NCBI GenBank assembly: GCA_946184595.1
Contig: CAMHFM010000005.1
Span: 1 to 12,520, forward strand
Source of the DNA: an uncultured Azospirillum sp.
Lineage (GTDB): Bacteria > Pseudomonadota > Alphaproteobacteria > RF32 > CAG-239
Direction of reading: 5' to 3'
Length of the DNA stretch: 12,520 bases
Each line of letters opens with the position of its first letter. The first letter of the stretch is position 1. Position numbers and translations under genes: made by a program. Positions 5,985 to 12,520 of the stretch are shown piece by piece. The notes beneath the pieces were generated by a model, which was not told the origin of the DNA, did no database searches, and saw nothing but the letters and a program-made list of their open reading frames with translations.

Positions 5985-6499
5985 TAATCTTGACGAGAAA
6001 TACGACCGTTTTTATCCATATAGCAATAACCGGTTTCATCATCGGTTATGATGGTATATATACGCATTTCATCATTTTCATCATATTGAACCAAACAATC
6101 CGTGGCAATAAACTTGTTTTCAGGCTCGATGTATATCTTTAAGGCCTCACCGGGATTAAAGAAATACTGTTTTCCCTCAAGAATAACACAAGCTTTTTTC
6201 TCCTGTCCTTTCTCGTCCCAATTAATGGAAAATCTTCCTGTTTCTGAGACTTGATAAGCAGCACCGGCAACACACTCGATAAAATTCGGGTATTGCGGGT
6301 GGATTGAGAACATAAAGACACGTGTATTGCCTTTGTTGGTTTTTAATCTCCAGTCGGTGGATGAGACAAGGTTTCTACAATTATGGCCAATGACAATTGC
6401 AACCCTGGCTTCAACCATCTCCTCATTGTCATACGCACAACGCTTGACTTGCTCCGCTTCATTATACACGGGATTTACAATTTTTTTGATTTTTTCCAT
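5984..6499 (-). CDS. Hypothetical protein, 171 residues
   Basis: I do not recognise this family. The product begins MEKIKKIVNPVYNEAEQ and has no signal peptide or membrane segment, so it is probably cytoplasmic. The middle looks beta-rich, with alternating hydrophobic strands such as 'ARVAIVIGHNC', 'RVFMFSIHPQ' and 'MRIYTIITDD'. The C-terminus is acidic, then ends 'GYCYMDKNGRISRQD', a strand-turn-strand-like finish. Six cysteines are scattered with no CxxC pair. The start at 6499 has no clear Shine-Dalgarno sequence, but a good promoter lies just upstream and a strong terminator follows, so it is probably a single-gene unit. It diverges from the exported binding protein and converges on the structured RNA. 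Codon use looks like its neighbours, so nothing suggests recent transfer. Confidence 0.8.
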   Translation of the reverse strand: MEKIKKIVNPVYNEAEQVKRCAYDNEEMVEARVAIVIGHNCRNLVSSTDWRLKTNKGNTRVFMFSIHPQYPNFIECVAGAAYQVSETGRFSINWDEKGQEKKACVILEGKQYFFNPGEALKIYIEPENKFIATDCLVQYDENDEMRIYTIITDDETGYCYMDKNGRISRQD

Positions 6500-6527
6500 A
6501 ATTTATTAATAATTTTTGATTGGTCAC

Positions 6528-6556
6528 ACTATGCGACAATCCTTTAATTATGTCAA
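6528..6556 (-). promoter_or_regulatory. Predicted sigma70 promoter of the 171-residue hypothetical gene
   Basis: On the minus strand TTGACA (6556-6551) is followed after exactly 17 bases by CATAGT (6533-6528). Transcription would begin near 6521, giving a leader of about 22 bases before the ATG at 6499 and supporting that start codon. Confidence 0.6.
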
Positions 6557-6579
6557 CTCCTTTTGTCTAGTTCCATTTT

Positions 6580-6597
6580 AAAAAGCTCTTGCTTTTT
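6580..6597. other. Small hairpin in the divergent intergenic region
   Basis: AAAAAGC (6580-6586) and GCTTTTT (6591-6597) form a 7-bp stem with a TCTT loop between two divergent genes. With only two G-C pairs it is marginal as a terminator. Its right arm overlaps a possible -35 box (TTGCTT at 6589-6594, 17 bases before TACTAT at 6612-6617) for the downstream binding-protein gene. Confidence 0.3.
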
Positions 6598-6650
6598 TTA
6601 GCTATAACGCCTACTATTACCATTACTTTTAATTATCTGACTGTTTGATA

Positions 6651-7691
6651 ATGCGTTTTATTTTTAAATACTTTGCGGCAATTATCACTTTGTTGTTATC
6701 AACTTCTGTCTTTGCCGATATTAATATCGCCGTATGGGCTCCCCTTTCCGAGGACAATACTTCCGCCGGTTCTGAATTGATGGCCGGAGCTCAGATTGCC
6801 GTAAAAGAGCTCAATCAGGAAGGTGGTTTATTAGGTGAGAAAATCAAACTCATCCCTATTGAAGATGAATGTAATGACAGTTTGACCGTATCGACAGCCC
6901 AAATGCTTGCTCTTAATAAAGATACAACTTATAAGCCGTCTGCCATTATCGGTCCTTATTGCTTTAATCAGTTTCAAAAAGTGACTGATACGCTTGCTCA
7001 AGCTAAAATTTTTCAAATTATTCCGACAATGATTAACGGTACTTATGCCGGTACCGCTCATAGCGGTCTTATAAAAATGGTCGGATATAAAGAGCAACAA
7101 GCAAAAGATTTCTTTTCCTTTTACAATAAAACATTTAATTGGATGCGTGTTGCTTTGATTTTTGATAAGAATAACGCAGAAATTGCCCAAGCCGTCCGTA
7201 ACGTTTTTCAAAATAATGGTAAAATTGAGGCTTTAAGCAATTATTCGTTTGAAGATTATCATTTTGACTATAGCGATATTGCTGAAGCTGCTTTTAATGA
7301 TGACACCCAAATGGCTTTTATTCTCGGCGAGGCTGAACAGGTTATGCCTGAATTTGAAAATATTATGGGGCATCTCATTAAAAATTGTTATTTTATGGGC
7401 CTACCTTCACTTAAAGATAGACCGGAATTTACAGAAACTCTTGTTAAACTTCGTCTGCTCGGTATTGAACCTGAAGGATTGGCTGTCTATGGCTATTCCG
7501 CTGTTCAATTATGGGCTGAACTGGTCAAAAGAGCTCATTCTTTTGAATATAAAAAATTAGCTGATAGCTTAAAAGATGCCAGTTTTGATTCCGGTTGGGG
7601 ACAGCTTATGTTCACTAATGGAAATCCAACAAATACATTAAGCTATAGTATCTATTCTTATCAAAACGGCGAATATACACAGGTTTATTGA
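6651..7691 (+). CDS. Periplasmic substrate-binding protein, LivJ/Peripla_BP_6 type
   Basis: The predicted 346-residue product has a Sec signal peptide (residues 1-22: a short basic N-terminus, hydrophobic core 'FAAIITLLLSTS', and cleavage after 'VFA'). It then reads 'DINIAVWAPLSEDNTSAGSELMAGAQIAVKELN', the typical start of branched-chain amino-acid/amide-binding proteins, with 'NQEGGLLGEKIKLI' following. Two cysteines in 'DEC' and 'PYC' match the usual disulfide of this family. It should capture a small solute in the periplasm; the ligand is not predictable. An in-frame TTG at 6645 would add two residues, but the ATG gives a better signal peptide. There is no clear Shine-Dalgarno sequence. 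No permease or ATPase gene adjoins it, so it is an orphan that may serve a distant ABC transporter or act as a sensor. Confidence 0.85.
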   Translation: MRFIFKYFAAIITLLLSTSVFADINIAVWAPLSEDNTSAGSELMAGAQIAVKELNQEGGLLGEKIKLIPIEDECNDSLTVSTAQMLALNKDTTYKPSAIIGPYCFNQFQKVTDTLAQAKIFQIIPTMINGTYAGTAHSGLIKMVGYKEQQAKDFFSFYNKTFNWMRVALIFDKNNAEIAQAVRNVFQNNGKIEALSNYSFEDYHFDYSDIAEAAFNDDTQMAFILGEAEQVMPEFENIMGHLIKNCYFMGLPSLKDRPEFTETLVKLRLLGIEPEGLAVYGYSAVQLWAELVKRAHSFEYKKLADSLKDASFDSGWGQLMFTNGNPTNTLSYSIYSYQNGEYTQVY

Positions 7692-7697
7692 TTTTTC

Positions 7698-7726
7698 TTG
7701 GATTCAAAGTGTTTTGTTTGTATAGT
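7698..7726 (+). promoter_or_regulatory. Predicted sigma70 promoter of ssb
   Basis: TTGGAT (7698-7703) and TATAGT (7721-7726) are separated by 17 bases. Transcription would begin near 7733, giving a leader of about 31 bases that carries a TAGGAA ribosome-binding site before the ATG at 7764. I found no LexA-type GTTC-N7-GTTC repeat here. Confidence 0.55.
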
Positions 7727-7763
7727 TATTCCAGTTTTAATTTTCAGATAAATAGGAACAACA

Positions 7764-8234
7764 ATGGTTGGAAGTATCAATAAAGTTATTTTAGTCGGTA
7801 ATTTAGGTGCTGATCCTCGTGTCAGCAATACTACAAACGGCGCAAAGATTGTTAATTTAACGGTTGCCACATCAGATACATGGAAAGATAAGTTATCCGG
7901 TGAACGCAAAGAGCGTACAGAGTGGAATCGCGTTGTTATTTTTAATCCTCAGCTTGCTGATATTGCTGAACGTTATCTGCGTAAGGGATCTAAAGTTTAT
8001 ATTGAAGGTCAATTGCAGACTCGTAAATGGGAAGATAATAACGGTCAAGAAAGATATTCAACCGAAGTTGTTTTGCAGAATTTCAATGGAAATCTGGTTT
8101 TGCTTGATAACCGTGGTGATGTTCCTGCCGGTGGCAATGATGTTTTCTCAGGCGCTCCGAATGCCAGCGGTGCTGGCTGGGATAATTCTCCGGCAGCAAC
8201 ACCAGCTGATTTGGATGATGATATTCCATTCTAA
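7764..8234 (+). CDS. ssb: Single-stranded DNA-binding protein
   Basis: SSB coats single-stranded DNA during replication, recombination and repair and recruits partner enzymes. The 156-residue protein has an OB fold over about residues 1-112: 'SINKVILVGNLGADPRV', 'TEWNRVVIF', 'KGSKVYIEGQLQTRKWED' and 'YSTEVVLQ'. A Gly/Ala/Pro-rich flexible linker follows, and then the acidic tip DLDDDIPF (149-156), the docking site for partner proteins. The sequence resembles alphaproteobacterial SSB. The start has TAGGAA about five bases upstream. It has its own promoter and ends at a terminator shared with convergent uvrA; many bacteria keep ssb next to uvrA, although often divergently. Confidence 0.97.
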   Translation: MVGSINKVILVGNLGADPRVSNTTNGAKIVNLTVATSDTWKDKLSGERKERTEWNRVVIFNPQLADIAERYLRKGSKVYIEGQLQTRKWEDNNGQERYSTEVVLQNFNGNLVLLDNRGDVPAGGNDVFSGAPNASGAGWDNSPAATPADLDDDIPF

Positions 8235-8254
8235 AGTTTGGATTTTTACTTCTA

Positions 8255-8284
8255 AGCCGCTCCTTTTATGGAGCGGTTTTTTTT
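8255..8284. terminator. Intrinsic terminator between ssb and uvrA
   Basis: CCGCTCC (8257-8263) pairs with GGAGCGG (8270-8276) around a TTTTAT loop and is followed by eight T's on the plus strand, a strong terminator for ssb. The uvrA stop codon (8283-8285) begins within the T-run. On the minus strand the trailing T's are fewer, so it is weaker for uvrA. Confidence 0.85.
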
Positions 8285-11096
8285 ATAATTTATTTTTCAA
8301 GTATTTTCCGGTGTAACTGATGGATGATTTTGCCACTTGTTCCGGCGTACCTTGGGCGATAATTTTGCCACCGCCGTCTCCGCCTTCAGGCCCCATATCA
8401 ATAATATAATCGGCAACTTTAATCACATCGAGATTATGCTCAATCACAATCACGGTATTACCGTTATCTACGAGAGCTTGCAATACTTTAAGCAATTTAT
8501 TGATATCTTCAAAATGCAAACCGGTTGTCGGCTCATCTAATATATATAAAGTCTTACCGGTTGCTCGTTTTGATAACTCTTTTGATAATTTAATGCGTTG
8601 CGCTTCACCACCGGATAAAGTCGTTGCTTGTTGCCCTAAGTGAATATATCCCAATCCGACTTTTTGCAATAATTCCAATTTATTTTTAATTGATGGAATA
8701 GCGTTGAAAAACTGATGTGCCTCATCAACCGTCATATCCAACACATCGGCAATGGATTTATCTTTATACTTAACTTCTAACGTTTCACGGTTAAAGCGTT
8801 TACCATGACAGACATCGCAAGCGACATAAACATCCGGCAGAAAGTTCATTTCTATTTTTGTGACACCATCGCCTTTACAAGCCTCGCAACGACCGCCGGC
8901 AACGTTAAACGAAAATCTTCCGGCGCTATACCCTCTGGCTTTTGCTTCCGGTAAATTAGCAAAACAATCTCGGATATTTGAGAAGACGCCGGTATAGGTT
9001 GCCGGATTGGAACGAGGCGTTCGGCCTATCGGGGATTGGTCTATATCTATCACTTTATCAATATTTTCCAGGCCGACTAATTTACTGTACTTTCCTGTCG
9101 GTTTGCGAGACCCGTTTAATTCCTTATCTATTGCTTTAAATAACGTTTCCAAAATCAAAGATGATTTTCCGCCACCGGAAACACCGGTCACGCAAGTAAA
9201 CGTACCCAGCGGGATTTTTGCATCTACATTTTTAAGATTATTCGTTGCAGCGCCTTTAATTTCAATAAATTTTCCGTTTCCTTTGCGGCGACGAGATGGA
9301 ACGGCAATAAACTTTTCTCCCTTCAAATACTGCGCTGTTAAACTGTTCGGATTTTTCAAAATTTCTTCTACTGTTCCTTTGGCTGTGACTTCTCCGCCGT
9401 TTTCACCGGCACCGGGGCCCATATCGACCACATAATCAGCCGCACGGATAGCATCTTCATCATGCTCAACCACAATTACCGTATTACCAATGTCTCGTAA
9501 CCTTGTTAAAGTTTCCAACAAGCGATCATTATCACGTTGATGCAGGCCGATGGATGGTTCATCTAAAACATACATCACACCGGTCAATCCTGATCCTATT
9601 TGTGAGGCTAAACGAATACGTTGTGATTCACCGCCGGATAACGTTCCTGACTGTCTTGAAAGTGTCAGATAATCCAGTCCGACATTATTTAAAAAGGTCA
9701 ATCGGTCGATGATCTCTTTTAATATTTTATGGGCTATTTCTTGTTTTTGCGGTGTTAGCTTCTCTTCGACACCTGAAAACCAATCTTTAGCTTTAGCAAC
9801 GGACATTTGAGTCGCATCTATAATATCCATTCCGTTAATTTTAACTGCCAAAGCCTCCGGTTTTAAGCGTTTTCCGTGGCAAAATTCACACGGGGCAGCA
9901 GATTGATATTTTGCAAAATCTTCACGTACCCATGCAGAATCCGTCTCCAGAAAACGGCGCTCCATATTTGGAATAACACCCTCAAACGGTTTATCTGTCA
10001 TAAAACTGGAATAATACATCGGAACACAAACATTTCCGGAACCATATAAAATAACGTTTCTCGCTTTTTCCGGTAATTCTTCCCATGGCGTTTTGGCTGA
10101 AATTCCAAGAAAATCACATAAAGAAACCAAAGCCTGCGAATGGAAAGATGAATGAAATCCTTCCCAAGGTGCTATAGCCCCTTGGCTTAATGATAATTTC
10201 GGATTGGGAATGACTAAATTCGGATCCATATATAATTTTGCGCCCAAACCATCGCAATGCGGGCAAGCTCCAAACGGGTTATTAAAAGAAAATAAACGAG
10301 GCTCAATCTCTTCAATTGTAAATCCGGAAACAGGACAGGCAAATTTTGAAGAAAATATTATTCTATTACCGTTATCAACTTGTTCTACATAAACAATTCC
10401 ATCACTTAATTTCAAAGCAGTTTCAACAGATTGTGCTAAGCGGTCCATAATACCGTCTTTAATGATAATTCGGTCAATAACGACTTCTATATCGTGCTTT
10501 ATTGTTTTAGAAAGCGTCGGAAGATCCTCAAAAGTATAATTTTCTCCGTCAATTTTAAGACGCTGGAAGCCTTGACGTTGCAAAGTTTCAAATTCTTTCT
10601 TAAATTCTCCTTTTTTACCGCGGGCAATCGGCGATAAGAGTAATAATTTTGTTCCTATCGGAAATTCTAAAATTTTATCAACCATCTGTGAGACAGTTTG
10701 TGCTTCAATCGGCAGACCTGTTGCCGGAGAATAAGGCGTACCTGCTCTTGCCCATAACAAGCGCATATAATCATAAATTTCTGTTACTGTTCCGACGGTT
10801 GAACGAGGATTATGTGATGTTGTTTTTTGCTCGATAGAAATTGCCGGAGATAAACCCTCTATTGAATCAACTTCCGGCTTTTTCATTAAATCTAAGAACT
10901 GACGTGCATATGCTGATAAGCTCTCGACATAGCGACGCTGACCTTCGGCATAAATTGTATCAAAAGCCAAAGATGATTTTCCCGATCCGGATAATCCGGT
11001 AATGACTGTCAATTTATTTTTAGGGATATTAATATCAACACTTTTTAGGTTGTGCTCTCTTGCCCCTTTTATTTCCACGAACGAATCTTTAGTCAT
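8283..11096 (-). CDS. uvrA: Excinuclease ABC subunit A
   Basis: UvrA is the damage-sensing ATPase of nucleotide excision repair and loads UvrB on lesions. The protein has 937 residues with two ABC ATPase modules. The first Walker A is 'GLSGSGKSS' (34-42) and the second is 'GVSGGGKSS' (about 635-644), each with an ABC signature 'LSGGE' and a 'VLDEP'/'ILDEP' Walker B. The first zinc module reads CPVSG...CPHC (about 253-280), with Ser in place of the second Cys. The second, CEAC...CDVC (about 737-763), is intact. I start at 11096, where AGGAG lies six bases upstream; the frame stays open 13 codons further to 11135, but that ATG would lie within the promoter. A probable LexA box overlaps the promoter. 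It is convergent with ssb. Confidence 0.97.
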   Translation of the reverse strand: MTKDSFVEIKGAREHNLKSVDINIPKNKLTVITGLSGSGKSSLAFDTIYAEGQRRYVESLSAYARQFLDLMKKPEVDSIEGLSPAISIEQKTTSHNPRSTVGTVTEIYDYMRLLWARAGTPYSPATGLPIEAQTVSQMVDKILEFPIGTKLLLLSPIARGKKGEFKKEFETLQRQGFQRLKIDGENYTFEDLPTLSKTIKHDIEVVIDRIIIKDGIMDRLAQSVETALKLSDGIVYVEQVDNGNRIIFSSKFACPVSGFTIEEIEPRLFSFNNPFGACPHCDGLGAKLYMDPNLVIPNPKLSLSQGAIAPWEGFHSSFHSQALVSLCDFLGISAKTPWEELPEKARNVILYGSGNVCVPMYYSSFMTDKPFEGVIPNMERRFLETDSAWVREDFAKYQSAAPCEFCHGKRLKPEALAVKINGMDIIDATQMSVAKAKDWFSGVEEKLTPQKQEIAHKILKEIIDRLTFLNNVGLDYLTLSRQSGTLSGGESQRIRLASQIGSGLTGVMYVLDEPSIGLHQRDNDRLLETLTRLRDIGNTVIVVEHDEDAIRAADYVVDMGPGAGENGGEVTAKGTVEEILKNPNSLTAQYLKGEKFIAVPSRRRKGNGKFIEIKGAATNNLKNVDAKIPLGTFTCVTGVSGGGKSSLILETLFKAIDKELNGSRKPTGKYSKLVGLENIDKVIDIDQSPIGRTPRSNPATYTGVFSNIRDCFANLPEAKARGYSAGRFSFNVAGGRCEACKGDGVTKIEMNFLPDVYVACDVCHGKRFNRETLEVKYKDKSIADVLDMTVDEAHQFFNAIPSIKNKLELLQKVGLGYIHLGQQATTLSGGEAQRIKLSKELSKRATGKTLYILDEPTTGLHFEDINKLLKVLQALVDNGNTVIVIEHNLDVIKVADYIIDMGPEGGDGGGKIIAQGTPEQVAKSSISYTGKYLKNKL

Positions 11097-11117
11097 TATT
11101 TTCTCCTCTTGCGAGGC

Positions 11118-11146
11118 AATATAATAAAAGAACAAAAGAAAAACAA
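11118..11146 (-). promoter_or_regulatory. uvrA promoter with an embedded LexA-like (SOS) box
   Basis: On the minus strand TTGTTT (11146-11141) and TATATT (11123-11118) lie 17 bases apart. GTTT-N7-GTTC (11144-11130) overlaps the -35 box and spacer; it matches the alphaproteobacterial LexA operator GTTC-N7-GTTC at seven of eight positions. Such a position would let LexA block transcription until DNA damage. Confidence 0.5.
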
Positions 11147-11171
11147 CTATAAAATATACCGCACCGATTAT

Positions 11172-11342
11172 TTACTGGTAGAGGCGAACGAGCTTCAGGA
11201 GTTTTTGCATCATTTCGCTTTCAAAACGGATACCTTCTTTTGTATAGCGATAAGCTTCTACATGCCAGACATAATCATTTGACAAGAAATCCTGAACATA
11301 ATGTTCAATATTTTGAATTTTTTGCCATTTATATTGTCTCAA
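11172..11342 (-). CDS. Possible small protein of 56 residues with a TTG start, or a gene remnant
   Basis: Between fba and uvrA a minus-strand frame runs from TTG (11342-11340) to TAA (11174-11172). It begins MRQYKWQKIQNIEHY and ends LLKLVRLYQ. The composition is protein-like, with aromatic residues, balanced charge and a probable amphipathic helix 'SEMMQKLLKLVRLYQ'. The frame has no ATG near its beginning, only a weak GGGG upstream, and it starts right after the fba terminator. It could be a small protein translated from read-through, or the surviving C-terminal part of a decayed gene. I do not recognise a family. Confidence 0.35.
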   Translation of the reverse strand: MRQYKWQKIQNIEHYVQDFLSNDYVWHVEAYRYTKEGIRFESEMMQKLLKLVRLYQ

Positions 11343-11348
11343 AAGACA

Positions 11349-11379
11349 ACTACCCCGCCATTATTATTGACGGGGTAGT
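11349..11379. terminator. Intrinsic terminator after fba
   Basis: A 12-bp stem (11349-11360 with 11368-11379), including four consecutive G-C pairs and one G-U in the minus-strand reading, closes a 7-base AT loop. The minus-strand T-run after it is interrupted (TTGTCTTTT), so some read-through into the small downstream frame is possible. The stem is 12 bases past the fba stop codon. Confidence 0.8.
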
Positions 11380-11391
11380 TTTATCAATTAA

Positions 11392-12441
11392 TTATAATTC
11401 ACCAGCTGCGTAGCGTTTTGCCATAACAGACATCGGAATTGGCTTGATTTGATCAGCATGTCCGGCAGCACCGAAAGCAATATAACGAGCTTCGCAAACC
11501 TTTTCCATTTCTTCAATTGCCGGTTTTAGATATTTACGAGGATCAAATTCTTTCGGATTTTCAGCAAAAATCTTACGAATAGCTCCTGTAATAGCCATAC
11601 GGCAGTCTGTATCGACATTAACTTTGCGAACACCGGATTTGATACCACGAACAATTTCCTCAACAGGAACACCAAAAGTTTGCGGAATAGCACCACCATA
11701 AGCATTGATTAAATCTTGTAGTTCTTGCGGAACTGAAGAAGAACCATGCATAACCATATGCGTATTCGGCAATTTTTGATGAATCTTTTCAATTACATCA
11801 ATAGCCAAAATTTCACCATCCGGTTTACGTGTGAATTTATAAGCCCCGTGAGATGTGCCGACAGCAACAGCCAAAGCATCTAAGTGTGTTTCAGCAACAA
11901 AGCGAGCTGCTTCATCCGGATCAGTAACCAAACGTTTCTTATCAATAACGCCTTCAGCGCCGTGGCCATCTTCTTTATCGCCTTTTCCTGTTTCCAATGA
12001 ACCGATAACGCCTAATTCACCTTCAACAGAAGCGCCGACAGCGTGTGCGCGAGCAACAACTTCTTTGGTAACATTAACATTGTATTCAAAAGTTGATGGG
12101 GTTTTACCATCAGCGGCTAAAGAACCATCCATCATAACTGAAGAATAGCCGTTAACGATTGCTGATTGGCAAATATCAACTGAAGCACCGTGATCTTGGT
12201 GAATACAAATCGGTAATTCAGGATACATTTCAATACCGGCTTGAACCATATGACGGATCATCGGATCTCCGGCAAATTTACGAGCACCGGTTGATGTTTG
12301 CAAAATAACCGGAGCATTAACTTTCTTAGCTGCATTTAAAACAGCGATAACTTGTTCCATATCATTGATATTAAAAGCCGGAACACCGTAGTTGTTTTCG
12401 GCAGCATGGTCAAGAATTTGACGCATTGTTACTAAAGGCAT
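11392..12441 (-). CDS. fba: Class II fructose-bisphosphate aldolase (long, Calvin-cycle-type subfamily)
   Basis: The enzyme reversibly cleaves fructose 1,6-bisphosphate to dihydroxyacetone phosphate and glyceraldehyde 3-phosphate, using zinc. The 349-residue protein begins 'MPLVTMRQILDHAAENNYGVPAFNIN'. 'HQDHG' supplies H81, catalytic D83 and zinc ligand H84; 'GTSHGAYKF' (His about 198) and 'VMHGSSS' (His about 232) supply the other zinc histidines. 'NVDTDCRMA' is the substrate phosphate/DHAP region. Its length and the long insertion around 'GSLETGKGDKEDGHGAEG' fit the subfamily often found in proteobacteria, where it serves glycolysis and gluconeogenesis. The start has AGGAG six bases upstream. 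It appears to be a single-gene unit with its own promoter and terminator. Confidence 0.97.
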   Translation of the reverse strand: MPLVTMRQILDHAAENNYGVPAFNINDMEQVIAVLNAAKKVNAPVILQTSTGARKFAGDPMIRHMVQAGIEMYPELPICIHQDHGASVDICQSAIVNGYSSVMMDGSLAADGKTPSTFEYNVNVTKEVVARAHAVGASVEGELGVIGSLETGKGDKEDGHGAEGVIDKKRLVTDPDEAARFVAETHLDALAVAVGTSHGAYKFTRKPDGEILAIDVIEKIHQKLPNTHMVMHGSSSVPQELQDLINAYGGAIPQTFGVPVEEIVRGIKSGVRKVNVDTDCRMAITGAIRKIFAENPKEFDPRKYLKPAIEEMEKVCEARYIAFGAAGHADQIKPIPMSVMAKRYAAGEL

Positions 12442-12477
12442 TTTTATCTCCTAAAATTAAACTAAAAAACTTTGATA

Positions 12478-12506
12478 ATAATAAATAAAGGCTTGAAGTT
12501 AAGCAA
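12478..12506 (-). promoter_or_regulatory. Predicted sigma70 promoter of fba
   Basis: On the minus strand TTGCTT (12506-12501) is followed after 17 bases by TATTAT (12483-12478). Transcription would begin near 12471, giving a leader of about 30 bases with the AGGAG ribosome-binding site before the ATG at 12441. Confidence 0.5.
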
Positions 12507-12520
12507 GCTATTTTTATTTT

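Noticed and set aside
7864..8316. Plus-strand 150-codon frame overlapping ssb in another frame
   Set aside because: It runs through the conserved ssb coding region and its terminator, with a hydrophobic, non-specific composition.
9007..9435. Plus-strand frame of 142 codons antisense to uvrA
   Set aside because: Pro/Ser/Phe-rich shadow of the conserved second ATPase half of UvrA, with no ribosome-binding site or family resemblance.
11052..11282. Plus-strand 76-codon frame across the uvrA start
   Set aside because: It overlaps the uvrA 5' end, its promoter and the small minus-strand frame, and its sequence is not protein-like.
11855..12148. Plus-strand frame of 97 codons antisense to fba
   Set aside because: It lies fully inside a well-conserved gene on the other strand, has a low-complexity Ser/Thr/Pro/Ala composition and no ribosome-binding site.
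1..12520. Mobile elements, CRISPR arrays, tRNAs, phage or defence genes
   Set aside because: I looked for direct repeats with regular spacing, transposase or integrase motifs and tRNA arms and saw none.

Overview
The window looks like a piece of chromosome from an AT-rich alphaproteobacterium. UvrA has the 'CPVSGFTI' form of its first zinc module and SSB has an alphaproteobacterial-type sequence. Fructose-bisphosphate aldolase is the long class II (Calvin-cycle-type) form. Almost everything is housekeeping, intergenic gaps are short, and I see no transposase, integrase, phage gene, CRISPR array or tRNA. The lineage call rests on remembered family patterns, not on a search.

Layout from left to right. 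The first ~90 bases hold the edge of an incomplete gene, probably on the minus strand. A minus-strand operon, tgt followed by a LOG-family gene, overlaps as TAATG. Divergent from it, on the plus strand, is an M16B zinc peptidase with an intact HxxEH...E site and no Shine-Dalgarno sequence. A terminator shared by two convergent units separates it from a minus-strand operon, rpe then a PhoB-like response regulator. Divergent from rpe is a plus-strand ferritin-like (DPSL-type) diiron protein.

The 348-base gap after the ferritin gene is the most interesting part. It contains a near-consensus promoter (TTGACA, 16 bases, TACAAT), then about 200 bases with three hairpins, including a perfect 12-bp stem and a GC-rich stem with a UCCCCUAAU loop, and then a strong intrinsic terminator. 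I call it an unassigned structured RNA of about 225 nt. It does not match tmRNA, RNase P RNA, 4.5S RNA or 6S RNA in any way I can recognise. Converging on the same terminator is a minus-strand gene for an unrecognised 171-residue protein with a good promoter of its own.

The right half holds an exported LivJ-type substrate-binding protein without permease genes, ssb with a sigma70-like promoter, uvrA (minus) with a probable LexA/SOS box inside its promoter, a possible 56-codon TTG-start reading frame, and fba (minus). Convergent pairs here are packed tightly: the minus-strand stop codon lies in the U-tract of the shared terminator in three cases.

Functionally, uvrA and ssb serve DNA repair and replication, tgt tRNA queuosine modification, rpe and fba central carbon metabolism, PhoB probably phosphate response, and the ferritin-like protein iron or peroxide handling. 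No multi-gene defence or secretion system is visible. If there is something undescribed here, it is the RNA gene and, less strongly, the unknown 171-residue protein beside it.
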